Assembly (NCBI GenBank): GCA_964487925.1
Contig: CAZASZ010000028.1
Location: 1 to 24,155 of the forward strand
Source of the DNA: RI-283 sp964487925
Lineage (GTDB): Bacteria; Pseudomonadota; Gammaproteobacteria; SZUA-140
Length of the DNA: 24,155 bases
Direction: 5' to 3'
Shown here: in pieces, positions 16,281 to 24,009 of the stretch
How positions within the stretch are numbered: position 1 is the first letter of the stretch
Layout: each line of letters opens with the position of its first letter
The notes under the pieces: model-generated
Told to the model about the DNA's origin: nothing
What the model saw: the letters and a program-made list of their open reading frames with translations, nothing else
Database searches by the model: none
Translations under genes and position numbers: made by a program

Positions 16281-16874
16281 TCAGAAATGGATGGGCCATG
16301 AGTACCAGTCGCTGGCCAAGGTCCAATCGGAGTAAAAATAGGACTGGAGCCGCAGAGGCAACGGCAAGTATTCCCTGTCCAGACGGACGCGCATCCGACC
16401 ACGATATTCGTCATCCGGGTTCAGAAGATTTCGATCCAATATCGGAAGCTCGACGATGGTCCCCAACACATCGGAAGCGGCGATCAAGTTGGGGAAATCG
16501 TTCTCAACGCCACTGTTCAGGTTCTTGAGGACATAGTTCTCTGTCAGGGCCTGATAGGTCAACCGATAGCGTTGCTCAAGGAGTGCGACCTCAGCATCCC
16601 AGATATAGCTACGGGGACGGTCGACCTCAACGCTCACGGAGAAGGTTAATGGGATCCCTGCGTGTAGGGCCTCGACCATCTGCGGTTTCAGTCGCAAACG
16701 AAAACGGGCATTCAGGTAATAGACCTGATTTTTCAACACGGCCCCGGCGCTCAAGATCTCTAGGCTCGACTCGTCACCTTCTTGGGCAAGTGCCGGGCGC
16801 GTCGCACTCCCGGCGACCACAAGCGCAAACAGCATCCCGCTAACGAATGCAGGAATGTTGATCTTATGAGTCAT
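16281..16874 (-). CDS. DUF4390 family exported protein
   Basis: A 197-residue protein of the DUF4390 family, function unknown. It has a typical signal peptide: basic MTHK start, hydrophobic core about 8-24, and a likely cleavage after ALA at about 30. The mature part contains SFSVEV-like beta-strand segments, an LLEQRYRLTYQALTENYVL stretch and a C-terminal SDWTLASDWYSWPI typical of the family. It lies between rsmB (32 nt upstream) and ntrY (8 nt downstream by the chosen start). This position is repeated in other proteobacteria and suggests an envelope partner of NtrY, which remains an inference. Confidence 0.88.
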   Translation of the reverse strand: MTHKINIPAFVSGMLFALVVAGSATRPALAQEGDESSLEILSAGAVLKNQVYYLNARFRLRLKPQMVEALHAGIPLTFSVSVEVDRPRSYIWDAEVALLEQRYRLTYQALTENYVLKNLNSGVENDFPNLIAASDVLGTIVELPILDRNLLNPDDEYRGRMRVRLDREYLPLPLRLQSYFYSDWTLASDWYSWPIHF

Positions 16875-16906
16875 CGATCATGGATTCCACAGAGAGGATT
16901 GAGAGC

Positions 16907-18274
16907 TCATGCACCTAAACCAGCCCGTTCAGGAGCCGTTGAATTCCTTGATAATTCGGGACCTAGTTTACACAGTCTGGCGAAATAAAAACCATCCATC
17001 TCGTCCTGTCCGGGCAGGACCTGCCGGCCGATGCCCTCCGCTATGCCCCAGCCCTTTTCCATAGGCAGAACTTCAACGTCCTTGCGACCACACACAAACC
17101 TCGAAAGCTGCGCCTCGTTTTCTTCGTTAAGTATGGAACAAGTCGCGTAGACCAGGATACCTCCGGGCCGCAGTGTCCGCCATAGCGCGATCAAAATATC
17201 CCGCTGTTGCTCGACCAGGGCGGCGACATCGGTCTCGCTACGCAGGTATTTGATGTCGGGATGGCGGCGTATCACCCCGGTTGCGGAACAAGGCGCGTCC
17301 AGCAGTATCCGGTCGAATAGCTGGCCGTCCCACCAGGCATCCGGGTCTCCGGCATCGGCCTGAATCAGTTCGGCACTCAACCCCAGCCTGTCGAGGTTGC
17401 CCCGAACATCATTCAAACGATCGGCATCGTTATCGAGCGCAAGGACCGCTGCAAACGCCCACTCGGACTCCAGAATATGACAGGTCTTGCCGCCCGGAGC
17501 GGCGCAGGCGTCCAGCACGCGCTGACCCGGCTGCAGGTCGAGCAGATCTGCGGCAAGCTGGGCTGCGACGTCCTGAACGGAGACATGCCCCTCACGAAAC
17601 CCCGGCAAGGCATCCACATTGACCGGCTGATCAAGGATGACCGCATCGACGGCATGAGGGCTCACATGGGCCGTCATGCCGTGCGCCTCAAGGACATTCA
17701 GATAGTCATCGCGGGACATCACGGAGCGGTTGACCCGCAGACTCATCGGAGGGTGCCGATTGCCCTCGTCGAGGATCGACTGCCAGTGATCCGGACGCTG
17801 CGTTTGCAGGCGGTCAACGAGCCAGATGGGATAAGAATATCGGGCCACGGGATCGCGATCTACATTGGCAATCAGCGTGTCCTTTTCGCGCAGAAAACGC
17901 CGTAGCACCGCGTTCACGAGTCCCCGAGCCCAGGGCTTGTCGAGTTCGGCCGCCGCCGCCACGGTGGCAGACACCACCGCGTGGTCTGGGATCCGCATGT
18001 ATAGAACCTGATAAAATCCGATCAGGAAGAGGAAGTGAATATCGCAGTCGCGCTGCTTCAAGGGTTTATCGACCAAGGTCGACGCGATCCCCTCAAGCCG
18101 GTTATGCCAGCGGATCACGCCATAACACAGGGCCTGGATCAAGGCCTTGTCGCGCGGATCGGCGACCCCGGTCAAACTCGATGCCAACAGGCCGGTTAGC
18201 GATGGTTTACGTTGCCAGAAAGCCGCCAGCAACTGTGCCGCCTGGGCACGAGGACCAGGATGCCGTTGCGCCAT
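16907..18274 (-). CDS. rsmB: 16S rRNA m5C967 methyltransferase
   Basis: Methylates C967 of 16S rRNA using SAM. The product is 455 residues. An N-terminal NusB-like RNA-binding domain (about 1-145) is followed by the RsmB/NOP methyltransferase core. The SAM loop is LDACAAPGGKT (about 254-264). The two catalytic cysteines are visible: C329 in DAPCSATG and C379 in YATCSIL. The fmt stop and the rsmB start overlap by one base (TAATG), a classic coupled junction. No anomaly is seen. Confidence 0.97.
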   Translation of the reverse strand: MAQRHPGPRAQAAQLLAAFWQRKPSLTGLLASSLTGVADPRDKALIQALCYGVIRWHNRLEGIASTLVDKPLKQRDCDIHFLFLIGFYQVLYMRIPDHAVVSATVAAAAELDKPWARGLVNAVLRRFLREKDTLIANVDRDPVARYSYPIWLVDRLQTQRPDHWQSILDEGNRHPPMSLRVNRSVMSRDDYLNVLEAHGMTAHVSPHAVDAVILDQPVNVDALPGFREGHVSVQDVAAQLAADLLDLQPGQRVLDACAAPGGKTCHILESEWAFAAVLALDNDADRLNDVRGNLDRLGLSAELIQADAGDPDAWWDGQLFDRILLDAPCSATGVIRRHPDIKYLRSETDVAALVEQQRDILIALWRTLRPGGILVYATCSILNEENEAQLSRFVCGRKDVEVLPMEKGWGIAEGIGRQVLPGQDEMDGFYFARLCKLGPELSRNSTAPERAGLGA

Positions 18275-19233
18275 TAGGATGCCTGGCCGCTGCCGATGAT
18301 CTCGCCAGGATTGACACTGTGGGCATTCAGGTAATCCCTGACCGAGAGGCGTTTGCCGCCTGGGGCCTGGACCTCAAGCAACTGTAGGCCGCCTTGGCCT
18401 GCGGCGACGAGAATAGCATCGGATGTCACCTCCAGGATCTCTCCCGGCCGACCGTGTCCCCCCTCGATCGGGCGGGCCGACCAAATCCGCAAGCGATTAT
18501 CGGCATTGCCCAAGGAGGTGAACGCGACCGGCCAGGGGTTGAAGGCCCTAATCTGGCGGTCGATGTCTATGGCGGACCAGGACCAGTCGATCAGGGCCAT
18601 GCCTTTGTCGATCTTGCCTGCATAGATGGACAAGTCATTGTCCTGTGCGACAGGCATTGTCTCTCCGGCCAGGATCGAGGGTAACGACTCAACCAAGAGG
18701 CGTCCACCCATCTCCGCAAGGCAGTCGTGGAGTCTGCCCCCGGTCTCCCCTCCATCCAAGGTCAGGCTGTCCTCGGCAATAACGGGTCCGGTATCGAGAC
18801 CGGCATCCATCTGCATAATCGATATTCCGGATTCAGCGTCTCCGGCCAGGATCGCGTGCTGGATCGGCGCGGCGCCCCGCCAGCGCGGCAAAACCGAGGC
18901 GTGGACATTGATGCATCCGAGCCTTGGAGTATCCAGGACGCGTTGCGGCAGAATCAGGCCATAGGCCACGACGATCATGAGGTCCGGCGCCAAATCGGCA
19001 AGCACCTGACAGGCATCACCGTTGCGCAGTGTCTCGGGTTGAAACACCGGAATACCATGTTCTTCGGCAAGCGCCTTCACAGGAGAGGCCAGCAGTTTCC
19101 GCCCCCTGCCGGCGGGACGATCCGGCTGTGTAAACACGGCGATGACCTTGTAGCCAGCCTCAATGACAGCCTGCAAATTGACGGCGGCAAAATCCGGGGT
19201 CCCGGCAAAGACGATTCGTGGTTGCGCGTTCAT
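18274..19233 (-). CDS. fmt: Methionyl-tRNA formyltransferase
   Basis: Formylates Met-tRNAfMet from 10-formyltetrahydrofolate for translation initiation. The product is 319 residues (E. coli 315). An N-terminal Rossmann-like domain begins VFAGTPDFAA. The catalytic set is N109, H111 (INVHASVLP) and D147 (DAGLDTGPV), with the PRWRGAAPIQ loop between. The C-terminal OB-like domain ends near VQAPGGKRLSVRDYLNAH. It is encoded 42 nt after def and overlaps rsmB by one base, giving the standard def-fmt-rsmB cluster. Confidence 0.98.
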   Translation of the reverse strand: MNAQPRIVFAGTPDFAAVNLQAVIEAGYKVIAVFTQPDRPAGRGRKLLASPVKALAEEHGIPVFQPETLRNGDACQVLADLAPDLMIVVAYGLILPQRVLDTPRLGCINVHASVLPRWRGAAPIQHAILAGDAESGISIMQMDAGLDTGPVIAEDSLTLDGGETGGRLHDCLAEMGGRLLVESLPSILAGETMPVAQDNDLSIYAGKIDKGMALIDWSWSAIDIDRQIRAFNPWPVAFTSLGNADNRLRIWSARPIEGGHGRPGEILEVTSDAILVAAGQGGLQLLEVQAPGGKRLSVRDYLNAHSVNPGEIIGSGQAS

Positions 19234-19275
19234 GGGATCGAGGGGATTAGACTCGGGACGGGAAGCCAGACCCGT

Positions 19276-19779
19276 TCAAAGCGTCTGCCTCCGCGACTTC
19301 TCCATCTTCTTCTTGATACGCTGACGCTTGATCTCGGTCAGGTAATCGACAAAAAGCTTACCGTCGAGATGGTCAATTTCATGCTGTAAGCAAACAGCAA
19401 GGAGGCCATCGGCCTGAATCTCGCATGCCTTACCATCGCAATCCAGGAAACTGACGCAAACGACCGAGGCGCGCTCGACGTTCTCATAGATCCCCGGAAC
19501 CGACAGACAGCCCTCCTCCATTTCATCAAGACCATCCTTACTCGTGATGCATGGGTTGATCAGCGCCACTGGCTCGCTCCGATCTTCGCTGACATCGATA
19601 ACGATGACTCGCTTGCTGATATCAACCTGAGGCGCGGCAAGTCCAACGCCGGGCGCGTCATACATGGTCTCCAACATATCGTCGACGAGTTGACGGATGT
19701 CATCATCGACCTCGGCGACAGGCAAGGCAAGCCTGCGCAGGCGCTCATCAGGGAAATGTAAAATCGATAGTAATGCCAT
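19276..19779 (-). CDS. def: Peptide deformylase
   Basis: Removes the N-formyl group from nascent proteins; metal-dependent (Fe2+). The product is 167 residues (E. coli 169). All three motifs are present: GVGLAAPQ (44-51), EEGCLSVP with the metal ligand C91, and QHEIDH with ligands H133 and H137 and catalytic E134. The C-terminus is basic (KKKMEKSRRQTL). The ATG at 19779 has AGGA 8 nt upstream, and a candidate promoter lies just before it. Confidence 0.98.
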   Translation of the reverse strand: MALLSILHFPDERLRRLALPVAEVDDDIRQLVDDMLETMYDAPGVGLAAPQVDISKRVIVIDVSEDRSEPVALINPCITSKDGLDEMEEGCLSVPGIYENVERASVVCVSFLDCDGKACEIQADGLLAVCLQHEIDHLDGKLFVDYLTEIKRQRIKKKMEKSRRQTL

Positions 19780-19805
19780 GAAAATGTCCTGTAACGATTT
19801 CGAGG

Positions 19806-19834
19806 ATCATATCAAAAAGCTTGCGCGGGATGAA
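19806..19834 (-). promoter_or_regulatory. Candidate sigma70 promoter of the def-fmt-rsmB operon
   Basis: On the minus strand, TTCATC (19834-19829) and TATGAT (19811-19806) are 17 nt apart. The -10 matches consensus at five of six positions and the -35 at three of six. Initiation near 19799 would give a leader of about 20 nt. The promoter lies in the 78-nt gap after the HAD phosphatase gene, so def could be transcribed independently of it. Pattern match only. Confidence 0.42.
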
Positions 19835-19857
19835 TGCGTCCAGCGGATACAGACCTA

Positions 19858-20523
19858 TCAGCGCAAACTGATCAGCGGCCAGGCTGCACTCAGGGCATGC
19901 TCACGCAGTTTATCGTCCGGGTCCACGGCCACCGGTTTTCCCACGAGTTGCAGCAGCGGAAGATCGTTATGGGAATCGGAATAAAAACTGCTCTGCGCCA
20001 GGTCCACGTCATGGCCGGCCAGCCAGGTCAGCAGACGCTGCACCTTGCCCTCCTTGAAGCACGGGATGCCTTCAACCGCTCCGGTATACCGTCCGTCGCG
20101 CATTTCCGGATCGGTCGCGATCAGGGTATCAATTCCAAGCAGATCAGCGACCGGTCGGGTAATAAAACTGTTCGTGGCAGTGATGATCATGAGCGTATCA
20201 CCGGCCTCGCGATGCTGCTCGACCAGGGCCTTAGCCGCAGGCAACATGATCGGGAGAATCTTGTCGGCAACGAAGCGCTCACGCAGCGCCATCAGCCTAC
20301 CGTGTTCGATCCGCGCCAGGGGGGCCAGCGAGAAAGCCAGGAATTCGAAGATATCGAGCGTCCCTTCTATATATTGGGTGTAATAAAGGTTATTTCCGCG
20401 CCGGTATTCGGCGGGATCGACCAGGCCTTGCTCGACGAGGAACTCGCCCCAAAGATGATCGCTATCACCCGCGATCAGGGTGTTGTCGAGGTCGAATATG
20501 GCAAGTGGGGCAATTTGAGGCAC
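19858..20523 (-). CDS. HAD-IB family phosphatase (SerB-like)
   Basis: About 221 residues. HAD motif I is LAIFDLDNTLIAGDSDHLW, with nucleophile D11 and general acid D13. Motif II is IITATN, and motif IV is YSDSHNDLPLL. A helical cap lies between motifs I and II. It belongs to the HAD-IB hydrolases related to phosphoserine phosphatase; the substrate is not deducible. The frame is open to 20577, but the family begins close to the DxD motif, so I place the start at the GTG of 20523 (MPQIAPLAIF). The ribosome site is weak. It is followed by def after 78 nt. Confidence 0.86.
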   Translation of the reverse strand: MPQIAPLAIFDLDNTLIAGDSDHLWGEFLVEQGLVDPAEYRRGNNLYYTQYIEGTLDIFEFLAFSLAPLARIEHGRLMALRERFVADKILPIMLPAAKALVEQHREAGDTLMIITATNSFITRPVADLLGIDTLIATDPEMRDGRYTGAVEGIPCFKEGKVQRLLTWLAGHDVDLAQSSFYSDSHNDLPLLQLVGKPVAVDPDDKLREHALSAAWPLISLR

Positions 20524-20678
20524 GATGATTTTCCAGATAAGCGAACTGTATAGGGATGCGGGACCCTGACACCACAACCGGTCCCGACAGATAAGTGACC
20601 GCGAAATATACTATAAGTTTCGCTGAAGTCGTAAACCACCGCGTATCACCAGCCCGGAAGAGCGCCTACGTGCGGATA

Positions 20679-21611
20679 TCAATCGCCTGCAATCCCCGCT
20701 TGCAGGCAGGAATCCCAATACGGCGTACCCTCGAAGCGTTTAACCAGAAAGTCCACGAATGCCCGGACCCGCTGCGACAAATGTCGGGTCTGTGGATAGA
20801 GCGCGTAGACATCCAACTGCGGCTGGGTGTAACCGGAGAGCACCTGAACCAGGTCACCACGTTCAATGGCCTGATAGGCGATAAACGAAGGCACCAGCAC
20901 GATACCATGACCGCTAATGGCTGCATCCCTAAGAAACTCGCCATTACTGGCCTTGATATAGGCGTGGATCTCCGCTGTCCGCAACTGCCCATCGGGGTCA
21001 TGAAAATGCCAGGTCTCGTAGTTTCTAATCAAGTTGTAGACGAGACAGCGATGTTTGATCAACGCATCCGGCGATGTCGGGCAGCCGTTGCGTTCGAGAT
21101 AGTCGGGGCTGGCGCATAACACGGCATTCATCGAGGCCAGCCGCCGCGCGATCAGGCTGGAATCAGGCAATCTGGCGATGCGAACAGCCAGATCAAAGCC
21201 CTCCTGCATGAGATCCACGGTGCGATCGTTGAAATCGATGTCGAACTCGATATCGGGATGTTGCTGTAGAAAATCATTGACGGCAGGGCCAAGGTGCATA
21301 CGCCCGAAGCTCATCGGCAAGGCCACCTTGAGTGTCCCACGCAACTGCCCGTGAGCCTGCGATGTCGCAAGCTCTGCCTCGTGCAGGTCGTCCAATATGC
21401 GCGCCACTTGGTGATAAAAAGTCCGGCCACTCTCGGTCAGGTTCATACGCCGGGTCGTTCGGTGAAACAGCTCGACGCCGAGATGCGCCTCAAGCTCCTT
21501 CAGGCGTCTGCTTACGGCCGATTTAGCCACCTGCATGCGATCGGCCGCCCCGCTGATGCTCCCTGACTCGACTACCCGAATAAACGTATCCATGGCTTCA
21601 AAACGGTCCAT
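20679..21611 (-). CDS. LysR-type transcriptional regulator
   Basis: A 310-residue LTTR. The winged helix-turn-helix is at about 1-60 (SISGAADRMQVAKSAVSRRLKELEA, then LFHRTTRRMNLTESG). A periplasmic-binding-like effector domain follows from about 90. The start is the ATG at 21611 with GAGG 5 nt upstream; a GTG two codons earlier is also open. It diverges from the pirin-doxX pair, whose regulator it likely is. Its own -10 box falls within a dyad, which suggests negative autoregulation. The effector is unknown. Confidence 0.94.
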   Translation of the reverse strand: MDRFEAMDTFIRVVESGSISGAADRMQVAKSAVSRRLKELEAHLGVELFHRTTRRMNLTESGRTFYHQVARILDDLHEAELATSQAHGQLRGTLKVALPMSFGRMHLGPAVNDFLQQHPDIEFDIDFNDRTVDLMQEGFDLAVRIARLPDSSLIARRLASMNAVLCASPDYLERNGCPTSPDALIKHRCLVYNLIRNYETWHFHDPDGQLRTAEIHAYIKASNGEFLRDAAISGHGIVLVPSFIAYQAIERGDLVQVLSGYTQPQLDVYALYPQTRHLSQRVRAFVDFLVKRFEGTPYWDSCLQAGIAGD

Positions 21612-21628
21612 ATCCACCTCATTGTTCT

Positions 21629-21657
21629 CGATACAAGAATAATAATTTCTTATATCG
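21629..21657. promoter_or_regulatory. 29-bp dyad operator candidate between lysR and pirin
   Basis: Arms cgatacaagaa (21629-21639) and ttcttatatcg (21647-21657) are complementary at 10 of 11 positions around an AT-only 7-bp centre. Size, AT-rich centre and location between divergent genes fit a LysR-family recognition site. The dyad overlaps the predicted lysR -10 box and lies upstream of the pirin gene. Confidence 0.6.
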
Positions 21658-21677
21658 ACTGTTTATTCATAAATCAA
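21649..21677 (-). promoter_or_regulatory. Candidate sigma70 promoter of the lysR gene
   Basis: On the minus strand, TTGATT (21677-21672) and TATAAG (21654-21649) are 17 nt apart. The -35 matches four of six and the -10 five of six consensus positions. Initiation near 21642 gives a leader of about 30 nt. The -10 is inside the dyad, so a bound regulator would block it. The divergent pirin promoter has no comparable -35, which would fit dependence on an activator. Confidence 0.45.
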
Positions 21678-21740
21678 CAACCATGATAATTCATCCATCC
21701 GGTACCTAATCGGAATCAGGAACAACAATTAGGAGGCCTT

Positions 21741-22607
21741 ATGACTACCCAGGACCTAGCGACACGCTTCATCCCCGCGATGACCGTCAAGGAAGGCGCA
21801 GGCGTTACGGTGTATCGCACCATCGGCGCCCCGGCGCTTCGTAACTACGATCCGTTCATGATGCTGGACCACTTTTGCAGCGACGACCCCAACGAGTACA
21901 TCGCCGGTTTCCCGTCACACCCGCATCGTGGTTTCTGCACCTTTACCTATATGCTCGATGGTCACCTGGAACATCAGGACAGCATGGGCAATACCGGCAA
22001 TCTTCAGGCGGGTGACGCCCAGTGGATGAAGGCCGCCAGCGGCGTCATTCATTCTGAAATGCCCAAGCAGAACAACGGTCTGATGCGCGGCTTCCAGCTT
22101 TGGATCAACCTGCCTGCGGCCAACAAGATGGACACACCCGAGTATCAGGAATTCGGGTCGGAGACCTTTCCTGTCATCACGACCGGAGCGCACAGCGTCA
22201 AGCTGCTGGTGGGACGTTACGGTGATCAACAGGCGCCGATCGTCGATGAGGCCACCGACGTTCTATATCTCGACGTCCAGGTCAATCCCGCAAGGACCTT
22301 CGAGACGGCGGTACCCGAAGGACACAATAGTTTCCTATTCGTATTTGAAGGCGACGGCCGGCTCAACGGCCGGGGTGCCCCCCTGAACACGCTGATCGCC
22401 CTGGGTTCGGACGATCGAGCCATACAGTTCATCGCCGGTAAAAACGGCGCGCGCATGGTCGTCATCAGCGGCAAGCCACTCAATGAATCCGTCGTTCAAT
22501 ATGGCCCTTTTGTCATGAACACGCGTGAGGAGATCGAACAGGCAATGCATGATTTCCAGACCAACACCTTTGTCCGTGATCGCGCCTGGATCAAACGCAA
22601 ACGATAG
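21741..22607 (+). CDS. Pirin family protein
   Basis: A bicupin protein of 288 residues. The N-terminal cupin holds the metal-binding set seen in pirins: H60 and H62 (SHPHRGFCTFTYMLDG), H104 and E106 (GVIHSEMP). A C-terminal cupin-like domain follows with LYLDVQVNPARTFETAVPEGHNSFLFVFEG. Bacterial pirins have been described as quercetinases or as binding partners of central metabolic enzymes; the role here is unknown. A strong AGGAGG ribosome site precedes the ATG. It is followed by doxX after 28 nt and faces a LysR gene, a recurring bacterial trio. Confidence 0.95.
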   Translation: MTTQDLATRFIPAMTVKEGAGVTVYRTIGAPALRNYDPFMMLDHFCSDDPNEYIAGFPSHPHRGFCTFTYMLDGHLEHQDSMGNTGNLQAGDAQWMKAASGVIHSEMPKQNNGLMRGFQLWINLPAANKMDTPEYQEFGSETFPVITTGAHSVKLLVGRYGDQQAPIVDEATDVLYLDVQVNPARTFETAVPEGHNSFLFVFEGDGRLNGRGAPLNTLIALGSDDRAIQFIAGKNGARMVVISGKPLNESVVQYGPFVMNTREEIEQAMHDFQTNTFVRDRAWIKRKR

Positions 22608-22635
22608 AACCTGTCTTAAACATAGGAGAATAATC

Positions 22636-23022
22636 ATGAGAGCACTTAGTCAATTAACCGCACGTATATTCCTTGGTCAGATTTTCCTGGTAGCAGGCAT
22701 CGGCAAGGTTGCCGCCTATGCAGGCACTCAAAGCTATATGGCCGCGATGGGTGTCCCAGGCAACCTGCTACCCCTCGTCATTCTGCTTGAAATCGGTGGT
22801 GGCCTAGCCGTCATGGTCGGCTGGAAAACTCAGTGGGTGTCGATCGCGCTAGCTCTGTTCACCATCACGACAGCCGCGATCTTTCACAACAACCTTGCCG
22901 ACCAGATTCAGCAAATCATGTTCATGAAGAACATAGCCATCACCGGTGGTTTTTTACTGCTGGCAGTACATGGCGCCGGCGCGTACAGTATTGATAACCG
23001 AGCAAGCGCGAACACCGCATAA
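22636..23022 (+). CDS. DoxX family membrane protein
   Basis: A 128-residue integral membrane protein with four predicted helices (about 6-25, 45-65, 70-90, 97-117). The N-terminus (LTARIFLGQIFLVAGIGKV) and central segment (LLEIGGGLAVMVGW) are typical of the DoxX/DoxD family. Members are often linked to oxidative or thiol stress responses, but a reaction is not established for this type. The start is the ATG at 22636 with AGGAG upstream. The open frame begins further back inside the pirin gene, but that part is not DoxX-like. Probably co-transcribed with the pirin gene. Confidence 0.92.
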   Translation: MRALSQLTARIFLGQIFLVAGIGKVAAYAGTQSYMAAMGVPGNLLPLVILLEIGGGLAVMVGWKTQWVSIALALFTITTAAIFHNNLADQIQQIMFMKNIAITGGFLLLAVHGAGAYSIDNRASANTA

Positions 23023-23034
23023 AGAGGCAACACT

Positions 23035-23073
23035 CGGGCCCACGGCTTGTCAGGCGGCATGCCGTGGCCCGGG
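23035..23073 (+). terminator. Hairpin downstream of doxX, possible terminator
   Basis: Left arm cgggcccacggc and right arm gccgtggcccg pair over 7 bp, then a bulged C, then 4 or more bp. The 14-nt loop contains a small ggcatgcc palindrome. It begins 13 nt after the doxX stop. No T-run follows, so it would be a factor-dependent or mRNA 3'-end structure rather than a classical intrinsic terminator. Confidence 0.35.
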
Positions 23074-23100
23074 ACTTCTAAAACCTCCGCCATCCCTGGC

Positions 23101-23128
23101 CATACCCGCTGCAGTTGCAGCGGGTATG
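23101..23128. repeat. Near-perfect 28-bp palindrome
   Basis: Arms catacccgctgca (23101-23113) and tgcagcgggtatg (23116-23128) are exact reverse complements, 13 of 13, around a GT centre. No T-run follows in either direction. It lies between doxX and the EAL remnant, so it may be a transcription end structure, a protein-binding site or a dispersed palindromic element. Confidence 0.6.
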
Positions 23129-23181
23129 TTGCGAACTCATGCCTGCTGATAGACAACGCCATGTTTTGATAGACTGACAGC

Positions 23182-23204
23182 GCACTGGATTGTATCTCCA
23201 GTGC
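23182..23204. repeat. Inverted repeat at the edge of the EAL remnant
   Basis: Arms gcactgga (23182-23189) and tccagtgc (23197-23204) are exact complements around a 7-nt loop. It immediately precedes the first codons resembling an EAL domain. It is the third inverted repeat within 170 nt. Confidence 0.5.
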
Positions 23205-23205
23205 A

Positions 23206-23392
23206 GATCGGAAAGGGCCGATCGCCCAAACCATTGTTCAAATGAGCAAGACCCTAGGCATGGACGTCGTCGCGGAAGGCGTGGAAACACACATGCAGAG
23301 GGAAATGTTAAAACAGTTTGGCTGCCATATTTTTCAAGGGTATTTATGGGCGGCCCGTCGAACTGGAGCGGTTTGAGGAGGAGATGATGTAG
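23206..23392 (+). pseudogene. C-terminal remnant of an EAL-domain protein, frameshifted
   Basis: Translation from 23206 gives a segment ending IAQTIVQMSKTLGMDVVAEG, followed by VETHMQREMLKQFGCHIFQGYL. This is the conserved end of EAL cyclic-di-GMP phosphodiesterase domains (VVAEGVET, then GC...QGYL). After tatttatgg near 23346-23350 the frame must shift to continue RPVELERFEEEMM and reach a TAG at 23390. In the original frame translation instead ends at a TGA about 25 nt further on. The usual family sequence GYLFGRP suggests loss of two bases (or gain of one). All upstream EAL and any GGDEF parts are missing and no start is evident. The piece is a fossil of a larger gene lost from this site. 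Confidence 0.8.
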
Positions 23393-23408
23393 CTCTGAAA
23401 ACGGTCCA

Positions 23409-23876
23409 TCAAACCGGCAACGCAGTTGTCCGCACCGGCGACTTCAAAACAAATGAAGACTGCACGGAAGACACCCCCCCGATACGAGTAAGCTTACTAA
23501 GCAGGAATTCCTGAAACGCATCCATGTCCTCGACGATGACCTTGAGCAAATAGTCGGCAGACTGTCCCGTGATCAGGTGACATTCCAGGACTTCGGGAAA
23601 GCTTGCGACCTTGGCCTCGAATCCGCCGAAACGTTCGGGTGTGTGTTTATCCATGGCGATCTGAATGAAGGCCATGAGGCTCAAGCCTAGTTTGCGCGCA
23701 TTGAGCAAAGCGACATAGCCGTCGATCAGGCCCTCCTCTTCCAAATGGCGTACCCGACGCAGGCAGGGCGATGGCGACAGGCTGATGGCATCGGCCAGGT
23801 CCTGGTTGGAGATGCGTCCATCCCGTTGCAGGCGTTCAAGAATCATTCTGTCGTAGCGGTCCAGCTGTATTGTCAT
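23409..23876 (-). CDS. Lrp/AsnC family transcriptional regulator
   Basis: A 155-residue regulator. The N-terminal helix-turn-helix is at about 5-60 (DRYDRMILERLQRDGRISNQ, then DLADAISLSPSPCLRRVRHLE). The C-terminal RAM ligand-binding domain has ALLNARKLGLSLMAFIQIAM and HLITGQSADYLLKV. The start is the ATG at 23876 with AGGG 7 nt upstream; an in-frame TTG two codons earlier is less likely. It diverges from the gene starting at 24131 and probably controls it and itself in response to an amino acid. It resembles Lrp-like rather than AsnC-specific members; the ligand is unknown. Confidence 0.94.
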   Translation of the reverse strand: MTIQLDRYDRMILERLQRDGRISNQDLADAISLSPSPCLRRVRHLEEEGLIDGYVALLNARKLGLSLMAFIQIAMDKHTPERFGGFEAKVASFPEVLECHLITGQSADYLLKVIVEDMDAFQEFLLSKLTRIGGVSSVQSSFVLKSPVRTTALPV

Positions 23877-23983
23877 AGTCAAACCCTAACATAAGTTTCT
23901 CTAATTCTTCGATACGCGCAATTATCTGCCACATTTACGTGAAATACAAACCATTTAGCAATCATCTACTGCAACTACCGCCA

Positions 23984-23989
23984 TATACT
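23984..23989 (+). promoter_or_regulatory. Candidate -10 box of the rightmost gene
   Basis: TATACT matches the -10 consensus at five of six positions. No good -35 is found 16-18 nt upstream, which would fit dependence on an activator such as the divergent Lrp-type protein. Initiation near 23996 would give a leader of about 135 nt. Pattern match only. Confidence 0.3.
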
Positions 23990-24009
23990 GTGCTCAACGG
24001 CTGACAAAC

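Noticed and set aside
19834..20553. 239-codon open frame opposite the HAD phosphatase
   Set aside because: Nearly the same extent as the real gene but antisense; the HAD motifs establish the minus-strand frame.
23147..23174. Direct repeat tgatagac, two copies 20 nt apart, as a possible target-site duplication
   Set aside because: Only 8 bp, with 12 nt between copies and no element ends or transposase; chance is a sufficient explanation.
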